A DNA stretch of 41,140 nt from contig JAIYDW010000087.1 in assembly GCA_027487315.1 (NCBI GenBank), positions 1 through 41,140 of the forward strand, read 5' to 3'. Both the position numbers and the translations under genes were made by a program. Under the pieces are notes generated by a model. It saw only the letters and a list, made by a program, of their open reading frames with translations, did not search any database and was not told where the DNA came from. The DNA comes from Verrucomicrobiaceae bacterium (GTDB lineage: Bacteria; Verrucomicrobiota; Verrucomicrobiia; Verrucomicrobiales; Verrucomicrobiaceae). Positions 33,154-39,656 of this stretch are shown piece after piece (position 1 is the stretch's first letter; each line of letters begins with the position of its first letter).

Positions 33154-34152
33154 TCAAGACCCTCCCGGCAAAGCCGTCCTCATTGCGTAAGTTCGCACAT
33201 CCACATCGTCCAAATAAACATCCGGTGTCCCCTTCGTAAGCCGGCTCCCCTCAGTTCCCTCACCCCGCCAATCCGCCTCCGTCTCAAGCCACTGACTCGT
33301 CTGTGAATTCGTCAACCGAAGGGTCACATCCATCCACCTTGGAGCCTTTGAGGGTAAAACAGGAACCGCAAACCGCTCCAGAAGCAGGTCGTCAAATCCA
33401 TTAATTTTGAATGTCACCACATCATGCGCAACAACCGAAACGGTTCCTCCACTTCCCGCCACCGGCGCATCCATGATTCGAACCCAATCCTCATCGCTCA
33501 CCATCGGCTGCTGCGTCGCTAAAGCCGCTCTCAAGCGATTGTGTGTCTCCGCAGGTCCCAGCACACGCCGGATCAATTTCTGGGTCAATTTCGGACTGCT
33601 CAAACCACTCGCCGCCGGATCTCGAGACACCACCGTCGCGTACAAGACCAAGCGCAAATCTCCCCTCCCCAAATCCCCTGCCCTCGCCGTGCCCTCACTG
33701 CACCTCAAAAAAGCCAGCCTCGAATTCCCTCCAGTTGCAACCCCCGTGTCCAACCAGAATCCCGTCCGATTGTCTGACGCCTGGTCTTGACGCTCTTCCC
33801 ATGGCACCAATCCTCCCACTCCACCACTCGGTATTCCCCCGTTATTGGCCCTTTCCATTCCAATCGTCACATCCGTCAACCGCCTGACCGAAGGCAAAAT
33901 GGTAACCATCGCCTGCAGGTCATCCGAAAGAATCCTCATCGCCGCACGCCCTTCCCGCTGTGCCCCCACCGTCCGGCTCTGCTTCGTCCACGAATCAGAC
34001 GCTGACGTTAGCGCCTGCAGAAGCGCCGTCATCAAAATCGACGCCACCGCCATGCTCACTAACAATTCGACCAAGGTCACCCCACCACACCTGCGGCTGA
34101 AGCAAATCCCGCCTCGAACGCTTGCGTTGCTAAGGGCTGACAAGGGTTTCAT
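33154..34152 (-). CDS. Verru_Chthon cassette protein C (pseudopilin)
   Basis: 332 residues from MKPLSALSNASVRGG. The prepilin segment is RRCGGVTLVELLVSMAVASILMTALLQ: peptidase site after Gly and Glu at +5 of a 20-residue hydrophobic helix, as in GspJ-type minor pseudopilins. After the helix comes SWTKQSRTVGAQREGRAAMRILSDDL, a coiled segment typical of GspJ/PilW. The start codon overlaps the end of gene B by 23 bases, giving strong translational coupling, and the stop lies four bases before gene A. It acts as a membrane-anchored subunit of a pseudopilus. The leader before GVTLVE is longer (about 24 residues) than in B or D, so a later start is possible. Confidence 0.87.
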   Translation of the reverse strand: MKPLSALSNASVRGGICFSRRCGGVTLVELLVSMAVASILMTALLQALTSASDSWTKQSRTVGAQREGRAAMRILSDDLQAMVTILPSVRRLTDVTIGMERANNGGIPSGGVGGLVPWEERQDQASDNRTGFWLDTGVATGGNSRLAFLRCSEGTARAGDLGRGDLRLVLYATVVSRDPAASGLSSPKLTQKLIRRVLGPAETHNRLRAALATQQPMVSDEDWVRIMDAPVAGSGGTVSVVAHDVVTFKINGFDDLLLERFAVPVLPSKAPRWMDVTLRLTNSQTSQWLETEADWRGEGTEGSRLTKGTPDVYLDDVDVRTYAMRTALPGGS

Positions 34153-34606
34153 ACCGATGAACTTTCCGTTGTCCCGCGGGCGCTGCCGCAGGCGACTCGA
34201 TCGTTATCTCCAAATGAAAAACTCCAGGCAAGTTGGGCGAAAGACTAATCTGCGACTTCCCAATAAGCGACGCCCCAACCCTCGAGCTCCCTCCCTGATA
34301 CTCCCCCTCAAGCCCACCTACCGTGCGACTTGTCTCAAGCGTCTGCATGGCTTCGTCCCACAAAAAGTAACGCGCCAGAGGCAAGGCTGGCAGTGGCGTC
34401 GCTTTCATGTCGTACTTCGCCTCAGCCGTCATTCGACGGCTCAGAATCCCCGCGATCGTCTCCGTCTTCGCATCCCGCGCACCTCCCACCCCGCCTGCCA
34501 GCAAACCGATCACCGCCAGCAAGGTCGACCCGGTAATCGCAACCGAGAGCATGCATTCAGCCAGACTGAATCCCTTCTGATGGGTTCTGATACGGTAGTT
34601 TTTCAT
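34130..34606 (-). CDS. Verru_Chthon cassette protein B (pseudopilin)
   Basis: 158 residues from MKNYRIRTHQKGFSLAECML. Cleavage after QKG is expected to release FSLAE..., with Glu at +5 and a hydrophobic helix (MLSVAITGSTLLAVIGLLAGGV), the layout of GspI/PilV-type minor pseudopilins. The ATG overlaps the TGA of gene D (ATGA, 34603-34606), which fixes this start and shows translational coupling; a long upstream frame reading through gene D is rejected. The mature part ends VHRYETLVSP. It is anchored in the inner membrane before assembly. Confidence 0.9.
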   Translation of the reverse strand: MKNYRIRTHQKGFSLAECMLSVAITGSTLLAVIGLLAGGVGGARDAKTETIAGILSRRMTAEAKYDMKATPLPALPLARYFLWDEAMQTLETSRTVGGLEGEYQGGSSRVGASLIGKSQISLSPNLPGVFHLEITIESPAAAPAGQRKVHRYETLVSP

Positions 34607-35316
34607 GGCAGTATCTTTGAGTTCCCTGTCGTTCGTTCGATTGCCAGCCATCGGCAGTCTCCAGCCTGATGCACCCCACCGCCCCGGGCTTCGGGCGATA
34701 CTCCACTGAAAGATCCTTCCGCAATCGCAAGCAACACCGGCCGTGCGCGGCTGTCGATCGGCTCCACAATCTCTCCCAAAGGCCCAAAGACCAGCACCGG
34801 CAAAGTCACCTCTCGCCCGCCGGATTCCGGGCAAAGGATCATGTGATTCCCCAGCGGTTCCTGCAATAAATTCACTCCGGCATCTTCGCTCGCCGGTCCG
34901 GCCATGGTCAAATAGAACGCCTCAGGCAGCACATACCACCCAGTAACAGCCTCGTATCGCGAGCCCACTGGCACCGCCTCACCTGGCGTCGGTATTACCG
35001 GCTTTTCTACACAAATCACCGCCGCTCGATAGGCCAAATCATCCCTCCCCACCGCCCCATTCGCAAACGCCAAAACCACCTCACCTTGCCCAGACAGAGC
35101 CTTCGCCCGCGCCGAATCCACCATTGCGGCCAACTGCTGGATCGCGGTGTTCCCTCGATTTCCATTCACCGCCCCCGATACCCCGACAGTCACCCCGACT
35201 AACAATCCAATGATCGTCACAGACACCAACATCTCCAACAAAGTGAAGCCCTGACGCCTCAATCGCAAACCCTGACGGTCTGGATTGGGAACAATGGAGA
35301 GCAAACGTTTTGACAT
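34603..35316 (-). CDS. Verru_Chthon cassette protein D (pseudopilin), first gene of operon
   Basis: 237 residues from MSKRLLSIVPNPDRQG (35314-35316). The prepilin motif LRRQGFTLLEMLVSVTIIGLLVGVTV is canonical: cleavage after Gly, Glu at +5, and a hydrophobic helix, resembling GspH/FimT. The extracytoplasmic part has QQLAAMVDSARAKAL, typical of GspH-type proteins. The upstream in-frame extension (to 35499) lacks a signal and is not used. It is the first gene of the D-B-C-A order known for the cassette in Verrucomicrobium and Chthoniobacter. A sigma-54-like promoter at 35347-35362 would give a leader of about 20 bases. The peptidase, assembly ATPase and secretin are not in the window. Confidence 0.88.
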   Translation of the reverse strand: MSKRLLSIVPNPDRQGLRLRRQGFTLLEMLVSVTIIGLLVGVTVGVSGAVNGNRGNTAIQQLAAMVDSARAKALSGQGEVVLAFANGAVGRDDLAYRAAVICVEKPVIPTPGEAVPVGSRYEAVTGWYVLPEAFYLTMAGPASEDAGVNLLQEPLGNHMILCPESGGREVTLPVLVFGPLGEIVEPIDSRARPVLLAIAEGSFSGVSPEARGGGVHQAGDCRWLAIERTTGNSKILP

Positions 35317-35685
35317 TGATTCAATCGCTGTGTGTTTACGATGTAGTGCATAACACGTGCCATTCGACTCCTCGAATGTGCCAATTTTGACAAAAAGGTC
35401 ACTCTTCCCCATTCCAAAGACCTTAAACTGAGGATTTAATCGCGATTTTTCAAATCCACCCCTCATCCTCCAATTTCCCTTCCCTCCACTGATCCCCATT
35501 TCTAAAATCTCCGTAATACCCTCTTGCTTTTAGCCCAACTCAGCTGAACCTACCCCTCAAGCCAGGAGCACTGGTCAATTTTCAGGCAAGGTAGTCTTCA
35601 GTTAAGTCATAGCATTTAGTGTTGATTAACCCCGGTGGTCGGGGGCCAGTTCAGAAAAGCAGACGTCCGGCAAGCCAGATAAGTT
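35317..35685. other. Divergent intergenic region between pseudopilin operon and RRM gene
   Basis: 369 bases without a credible gene. Leftward it carries the sigma-54-like site next to gene D. Rightward it carries the RRM leader with the inverted repeat at 35613-35703 and, nearer the start, CCCCG-GTGGT-CGGGG (35630-35644), a small hairpin inside the larger one. The centre (about 35440-35560) is AT- and CT-rich; no firm -35/-10 pair was found for the RRM gene. Confidence 0.5.
35347..35362 (-). promoter_or_regulatory. Sigma-54-like promoter candidate for the pseudopilin operon
   Basis: Read leftward, TGGCACGTGTTATGCA matches the -24/-12 consensus TGGCACG-N4-TTGCW at all but one specified base (A for the first T of TTGC). 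GG (35361-35360) and GC (35349-35348) are separated by exactly ten bases. A start about 12 bases downstream of GC would lie about 20 bases before the gene D ATG. Sigma-54 commonly drives pilin genes in other bacteria. No activator gene or UAS was identified in the window. Confidence 0.5.
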
Positions 35686-35703
35686 ATGATCAACACTAAA
35701 ATG
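35613..35703 (+). promoter_or_regulatory. Leader inverted repeat covering the RRM start codon
   Basis: TTTAGTGTTGAT at 35615-35626 is perfectly complementary to ATCAACACTAAA at 35689-35700. With one bulged A the pairing extends outward to CAT (35613-35615) with ATG at 35701-35703, and inward through a G-U and an A-U pair to 35687. If transcription starts upstream of 35613, both possible start codons (35686 and 35701) would be base-paired or at the helix end. The enclosed loop contains a hairpin at 35630-35644. It may be a translational switch, possibly autoregulatory or temperature-sensitive, or alternatively a DNA operator. Confidence 0.5.
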
Positions 35704-36144
35704 TACGTCGGGAATCTTTCCTTCGACGCGACCGAACTCGACATCCGCGAACTCTTCAGCCAGCACGGCGAAGTCACAGAAGTCGCAGTCATCATGGACC
35801 GTGACAGCGGCCGCCCTCGCGGTTTCTGCTTCGTTTCCATGAGCACCCGTGAAGGCATGGAAGCTGCCATCAAAGAACTCGACGGCAAAGACTGGATGGG
35901 TCGCCCCCTCGCAGTCAACGAAGCCCGCCCACGTGAAGAACGCCCATCCTTCGGTGGTGGCGGCGGTGGCGGTGGCCGTAGCGGCGGCGGCGGTGGCCGT
36001 GGCGGTTACGGTGGTGGTGGCGGCGGTGGTCGTAGCGGCGGTGGCGGCTACGGCGGCGGCGGCGGTGGCCGGGGTCGCAGTGATCGTGGCGGCGGCGGTG
36101 GCCGTGGCGGCGATTACGGTGGCGGCGGCGGCGGCAGCTGGTAA
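35686..36144 (+). CDS. Glycine-rich RRM RNA-binding protein
   Basis: 152 residues. One RNA recognition motif (about 5-85) has RNP2 KMYVGNL at the start and RNP1 RGFCFVSM near residues 45-52, with aromatic residues Tyr7, Phe47 and Phe49 positioned for base stacking. A glycine-rich tail (about 90-152) follows, made of [17 protein letters not shown] units with Arg and Tyr, a low-complexity RGG-like tail. Such proteins occur in cyanobacteria and in several other phyla, where they are often cold- or stress-induced RNA chaperones. The start is [10 protein letters not shown] at 35686, or MYVGN at 35701. Transcription is divergent from the pseudopilin operon and ends at a strong terminator 34 bases after the stop. 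The leader can pair with the start region, which suggests post-transcriptional control. Confidence 0.95.
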   Translation: MINTKMYVGNLSFDATELDIRELFSQHGEVTEVAVIMDRDSGRPRGFCFVSMSTREGMEAAIKELDGKDWMGRPLAVNEARPREERPSFGGGGGGGGRSGGGGGRGGYGGGGGGGRSGGGGYGGGGGGRGRSDRGGGGGRGGDYGGGGGGSW

Positions 36145-36177
36145 CCCAAGCGCCGAGCCCTCAAGCTCGATTCATTC

Positions 36178-36207
36178 GGCGGACCCCTCACAGGGTCCGC
36201 CCTTTTT
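36178..36207 (+). terminator. Rho-independent terminator of the RRM gene
   Basis: GGCGGACCC (36178-36186) and GGGTCCGCC (36193-36201) form a perfect 9-bp GC-rich stem with a 6-base loop, followed by CTTTTT (36202-36207). The stem begins 34 bases after the RRM stop. Confidence 0.93.
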
Positions 36208-36253
36208 GTATCCCAAAGGACAGCAGATCAAGCTCCCACCTTGACTCACCCGT

Positions 36254-36357
36254 GGTGCAAGCCGCTGGCTTGCACGTCCTCCAAGGGATGAAAAGCTCTG
36301 CGCGCTCAGCGCTCAACCGCACCAAGTGCCTCAAATGTCGGCGTTCGGGCTTGCACC
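36254..36357. repeat. 104-bp structured element with 10-bp inverted ends
   Basis: GGTGCAAGCC (36254-36263) is the exact inverse complement of GGCTTGCACC (36348-36357). The left arm also forms its own perfect 9-bp hairpin, GTGCAAGCC-GCT-GGCTTGCAC (36255-36275). The interior contains GCGCTCAGCGC. It lies between the RRM terminator and the end of the small leftward gene and may be a small dispersed repeat or a leftward 3'-end structure. There is no coding capacity. Confidence 0.6.
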
Positions 36358-36361
36358 CACC

Positions 36362-36724
36362 TCAAATCTCCCCAAAAAACTTCTCCCTCACCTCCACAAT
36401 CGCATCCAGCATCGTCTCCGACTCCGCCCTCATCTTCGCATCCAAGCTCGATGCCCCCCGGTTGTATCGCCGGTAAAGCAGCTTCAGCCGCGCTCCCACC
36501 TCAGCCTTCCCCATCTTCGGCTGAATCCCGCAAAGCACCTCCGCCGAAACCTTCTTCTCAGCCTTGGCCACCACTTTCGGACTCTTGCCCGCATCCACCA
36601 TCTTTTCCCCCTTGGCCACCTTCTCCAGCACACTCCCCTCCGAAATCCGCCGAGCAGGCTTCTCCGGCACGCTTTTCGACGACATGAGCGACCGACTGAT
36701 CGATTGAAGAACTTTGCGAAACAT
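36362..36724 (-). CDS. Hypothetical basic protein downstream of the Hsp70-like gene
   Basis: 120 residues from MFRKVLQSISRSLMSSKSV (ATG 36722-36724; a TTG two codons earlier is also possible). The first half is Lys/Ser/Glu-rich and probably disordered (KVAKGEKMVDAGKSPKVVAKAEKKV). The second half looks like a helical domain: GARLKLLYRRYNRGASSLDAKMRAESETMLDAIVE. No signal peptide. It starts 26 bases after the Hsp70-like stop on the same strand, so it is probably co-transcribed and could be a partner or substrate adaptor. It has no J-domain HPD motif. Family not recognised. Confidence 0.75.
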   Translation of the reverse strand: MFRKVLQSISRSLMSSKSVPEKPARRISEGSVLEKVAKGEKMVDAGKSPKVVAKAEKKVSAEVLCGIQPKMGKAEVGARLKLLYRRYNRGASSLDAKMRAESETMLDAIVEVREKFFGEI

Positions 36725-36750
36725 AATCAAAAAAGGATTTCAGGGACCAC

Positions 36751-38241
36751 TTACTCAATCCTCATCGCCCGCAAATGCTGACTGCGACGCTGAAGCTCTT
36801 CCTCAGACAAAACACCCGCCCCGCGATACGTCACCGCCACCTCTTTCACCCGCCCTGACGCCTTGTCCAAAACCCGCGCCTGCACCCTCTGGTTCTCATC
36901 GTAACTGAACGTCACCTCCACCTCGCATCCCTTCGGCCGATTCGGCGGCACCTCCAACGTCAGCCTCCCAATCACATCCACAAACCGCGGGTCCTCGTCC
37001 TCTCCCTGCGTGATGTCCACCTCAATCACCTTCTCATTGTCCTCCGAAGTCTGATAGACCTGCGACCGCGAACAAGGAATCACCGTGTTCTTCGGAATCA
37101 CCACCGAATTCGCCACCTTCTCCTCCCCGGTCGCCGCATTGTAAATCATCGCCAGCGTCCCATAGCTCGCATTGCAAACCTCCTGAATCTTCGCCGACGA
37201 CTTCGCAAACAACGCCGCCCCAAGCGCCACGCACTCGTCCACATTCCCGCAAGACTTCGGCGTCTTGCCAAAGAACTTCTCCAGCACCTTCTTCACCTTG
37301 GGAATCCGTGTTGACCCCCCCACCAAAACCACGTGATCCACCTCGGACACCTTCAGCCCCGCCGAATCCAGCGCCTGCTCCACCAGCAAAACCGTCCGCG
37401 TCAGCATCTTCCGAATCAACCCCTCAAACCCCTCCCGCGTCAGATCAATCCTCGCCAACCCCGAATTCTGATCGTTCGCCACCGTGTCATTCACCCGCTG
37501 CAGCTTCGACAGCATCTTCTTCGCATCTTCCGCCGACTGCAAAATCCGCCGCCGATGACGCTCATCCGTGTAAAGCCCCTGTCCCGTTTGCGCGCGATAC
37601 TGCTCCTCAAAGGCCGTCACCAGCAAATCATCCAAATTGCCCCCCCCCAAATGCCGCGCCCCCTCGGACGTCAAAATCCGAATGCTCCCGCCCTTCACCT
37701 CCAAGATCGTCACATCCAGCGTCCCCCCACCCATGTCAAACACCAGCACCCGCCCCTGCACGTTCTGAGTCTGCGCATAATAAACCGCCGCCGCCGTCGG
37801 CTCATTCACCAACCGCTTCACCTTCATCCCCGCCATCTCCGCAGCCGCAATCGTGCTCTTCCGCGCCAGCTCATTGAAATTCGCCGGCACCGTGATCACC
37901 ACATCCCGAATCTCCCCGATGATCTTCTCACAATCCCGCTTCAGCTTCGAAAGAATCAACGCCGAAATCTCCGCCGGCGTCCACTTCTTGCCGTCGATCT
38001 CCAACACGTGATCCGGATCATCCATGTACCGCTTGATCTGAAAAATCGTCCGCTCCGGATCCCCGCCATCGCGCGCCGCACTACCCACCAGTTTGACATC
38101 CTCATGCGCGTCAAAATACACCACCGATGGCGTCAAACGCTCCCCATCCGAGTTCGGAACAATCTCCGGAGTGCCATCTCCTTTGAGATAAGCCAGTCCG
38201 GAAAGCGTTGTTCCGAGATCAATTCCAACGTGTTGAGCCAT
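36751..38241 (-). CDS. Hsp70-family protein without the C-terminal lid
   Basis: 496 residues compared with about 640 in DnaK. The nucleotide-binding domain is complete: DLGTT (8-12), Lys70 in FQIKRYMD, NEPTAAA (146-152), DMGGGT (169-174) and VGGSTRIP (307-314). A beta-type substrate-binding domain follows (about 375-480: SVVIPKNTVIP, LTLEVPPNRPKG, VEVTFSYDEN). The helical lid and the disordered EEVD-like tail are absent; the protein ends shortly after SEEELQRRSQHLRAM. Such lidless Hsp70s are often dedicated or specialised chaperones. It is leftward, 75 bases downstream of arsC and in the same direction, with a small gene of unknown function directly after it. A link with arsenic stress is possible but the gap leaves room for a separate promoter. 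Confidence 0.93.
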   Translation of the reverse strand: MAQHVGIDLGTTLSGLAYLKGDGTPEIVPNSDGERLTPSVVYFDAHEDVKLVGSAARDGGDPERTIFQIKRYMDDPDHVLEIDGKKWTPAEISALILSKLKRDCEKIIGEIRDVVITVPANFNELARKSTIAAAEMAGMKVKRLVNEPTAAAVYYAQTQNVQGRVLVFDMGGGTLDVTILEVKGGSIRILTSEGARHLGGGNLDDLLVTAFEEQYRAQTGQGLYTDERHRRRILQSAEDAKKMLSKLQRVNDTVANDQNSGLARIDLTREGFEGLIRKMLTRTVLLVEQALDSAGLKVSEVDHVVLVGGSTRIPKVKKVLEKFFGKTPKSCGNVDECVALGAALFAKSSAKIQEVCNASYGTLAMIYNAATGEEKVANSVVIPKNTVIPCSRSQVYQTSEDNEKVIEVDITQGEDEDPRFVDVIGRLTLEVPPNRPKGCEVEVTFSYDENQRVQARVLDKASGRVKEVAVTYRGAGVLSEEELQRRSQHLRAMRIE

Positions 38242-38316
38242 GCCCCGCCATCAAACAGGTTGCCAGCTCCAAAGTCAATCCCATAGCGAACCCTTCGCCC
38301 TCCCAGGTCGAACACC

Positions 38317-38760
38317 TCACCCCACCCGCTTCCCCTCATCCAACCGCCCCGCAGCATACGCCTCAAACACCCGCCGAATCTCATCCCGCACCCGCCGAAA
38401 CACCGCCATCTGCTCCTCCTCCGTCCCCGTCGCATGCGCCGGATCATCAAACCCCCAGTGATGCCGGTTCAACTGCCCCGGAAACATCGGACACGCCTGA
38501 TCCGCATTGCCACACACCGTGATCACCGTCTCCACCTCCTGATTCAAAAACTCATCCATGTGCTTGCTGGTGTGCCCACTGATATCGATCCCGATCTCCG
38601 CCATCGCCTTCACCGCCAGCGGATGCACATAACCCGCCGGCTTCGAACCCGCGCTCGCCACCACATACGCATCATTCAAAGCCGCCCGCAAAAGGCCCTC
38701 GGCAAGGTGAGATCGGCAGGAATTGCCCGTGCAAAGAATCAGAATCGTTGGTTGGCTCAT
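38317..38760 (-). CDS. arsC: Thioredoxin-type arsenate reductase
   Basis: 147 residues of the low-molecular-weight protein-tyrosine-phosphatase fold. The P-loop is C10TGNSCR16S. Cys83 (TVCGNADQ) and Cys90 (QACPMFPG) match the redox cascade Cys82/Cys89 of the plasmid pI258 enzyme, so reduction of arsenate to arsenite is probably coupled to thioredoxin; the catalytic Asp lies in FDDPAHA. It is cytoplasmic. It is the fourth gene of the operon, 12 bases after the channel gene. The Cys triad distinguishes it from ordinary tyrosine phosphatases. No regulator (arsR) is within the window. Confidence 0.95.
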   Translation of the reverse strand: MSQPTILILCTGNSCRSHLAEGLLRAALNDAYVVASAGSKPAGYVHPLAVKAMAEIGIDISGHTSKHMDEFLNQEVETVITVCGNADQACPMFPGQLNRHHWGFDDPAHATGTEEEQMAVFRRVRDEIRRVFEAYAAGRLDEGKRVG

Positions 38761-38772
38761 AAGATCATCGGT

Positions 38773-39423
38773 TCAATTGGAAGAACTGGGTCGAGTGGCA
38801 AAAAACAACGGCACCGCCAGCACCGCCCCAAGCGTCGTCGCCACCAGATACACCCACAAATGCTGCGTCTGCCCTGACATCAACGCCGGCCCCAGAGACC
38901 GCGCCGGATTCATCGACGCCCCGCAAATCGGACCCGCAAACAGCGCCTCCAAGCCCACCACTCCCCCAATCGCAATCGCCGCCGTCACCCCCTTCTCCTT
39001 CGCCCCCGTCGACACACTCAACACCGTCATCATCAACATCGCCGTCAAAATCACCTCCAGCCAAAAACTCTGCCCCACAGACCCCGACGGCAGCGTCGCC
39101 CCCAGATTCGCCTGCTCAGGAAACAAAACCTTCAACATCCCGCTCGCAGCCAGCGCCCCCAGCACCTGCGCCAGCACATACCCAGGCACCTCCCGCCACC
39201 CAAACCGACCCGCCACCGCAAACGCCACCGTCACCGCCGGGTTCAAATGCGCCCCCGACACATCGCCATACGTGTAAATCAAAGCCATCACCACCAACCC
39301 GAACGTCAGCGCAATCCCCACATGCGTCACCGCCCCCCCGCTCACACTATTCGCCACAATCGCCCCCGTACCTGCAAACACGAGCGTGAACGTCCCCAAA
39401 ACTTCAGCCAGTAACTTTTTCAT
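38773..39423 (-). CDS. Aquaporin/aquaglyceroporin-family channel in an ars operon
   Basis: 216 residues with six predicted membrane helices and two half-helices bearing NPA: HLNPAVT (61-63) and MNPARSLGP (172-174, with the conserved Arg175). The start is MKKLLAEVLG at 39421-39423. The MIP family conducts water, glycerol or small uncharged solutes; As(OH)3 permeates several members. In Sinorhizobium meliloti an MIP channel (AqpS) replaces the arsenite pump in an ars operon, and the same logic fits here: ArsC makes arsenite, which leaves by the channel. It lies between the FmdB-like gene (8-base gap) and arsC. The selectivity residues were not determined. An 11-residue longer start is less likely. 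Confidence 0.93.
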   Translation of the reverse strand: MKKLLAEVLGTFTLVFAGTGAIVANSVSGGAVTHVGIALTFGLVVMALIYTYGDVSGAHLNPAVTVAFAVAGRFGWREVPGYVLAQVLGALAASGMLKVLFPEQANLGATLPSGSVGQSFWLEVILTAMLMMTVLSVSTGAKEKGVTAAIAIGGVVGLEALFAGPICGASMNPARSLGPALMSGQTQHLWVYLVATTLGAVLAVPLFFATRPSSSN

Positions 39424-39431
39424 GTCCCAGC

Positions 39432-39656
39432 CTAGCAACATCCCTCCGGTCCGCAATCACAGCCCTCACCACTCCCTTTCTGAGCCGCGCCTCCACTCGC
39501 TCCAAACAATCCCCACCCACCCAAAATCACCCGCCGAATCGCCGCCCCCGTCTCCGGATGCTTCGTTAACGGCAAATCATTCACACCCTGTTCGATCTCA
39601 TAATGCTCCACCGCATCGCCTTCCCCCATCACAACCGATTCGTAAAGATAGATCAT
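39432..39656 (-). CDS. FmdB-like small protein with C-terminal cysteine tail
   Basis: 74 residues from MIYLYESVVMGEGD. The body resembles FmdB/zinc-ribbon proteins (aromatic YLYE start; YEIEQGVNDLPLTKHPETG then AAIRRVILGG), but the usual CxxC pairs are missing: LTKHPETG stands where CPKCG normally occurs. The tail ends EGCDCGPEGCC, with four Cys in nine residues, a plausible soft-metal or metalloid site. Its ATG overlaps the arsA stop (ATGA, 39653-39656), so it is translationally coupled to arsA. Function unknown; a role in binding or delivering arsenite is only a guess from position. Confidence 0.75.
   Translation of the reverse strand: MIYLYESVVMGEGDAVEHYEIEQGVNDLPLTKHPETGAAIRRVILGGWGLFGASGGAAQKGSGEGCDCGPEGCC

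Noticed and set aside
34607-34834. Long N-terminal extension of pseudopilin B
   Set aside because: It overlaps gene D out of frame; the prepilin leader and ATGA overlap fix the start at 34606.
35317-35499. 61-residue extension of pseudopilin D
   Set aside because: It would put the prepilin motif over 80 residues into the protein and covers the candidate promoter.
35956-36140. GGC/GGT-rich tract as a DNA repeat or CRISPR-like array
   Set aside because: It is the coding sequence for the glycine-rich tail of the RRM protein, without regular spacers.
36178-36207. RRM terminator as part of the 36254 repeat element
   Set aside because: The two structures are separate, 46 bases apart, with different sequences; the first is a standard terminator.
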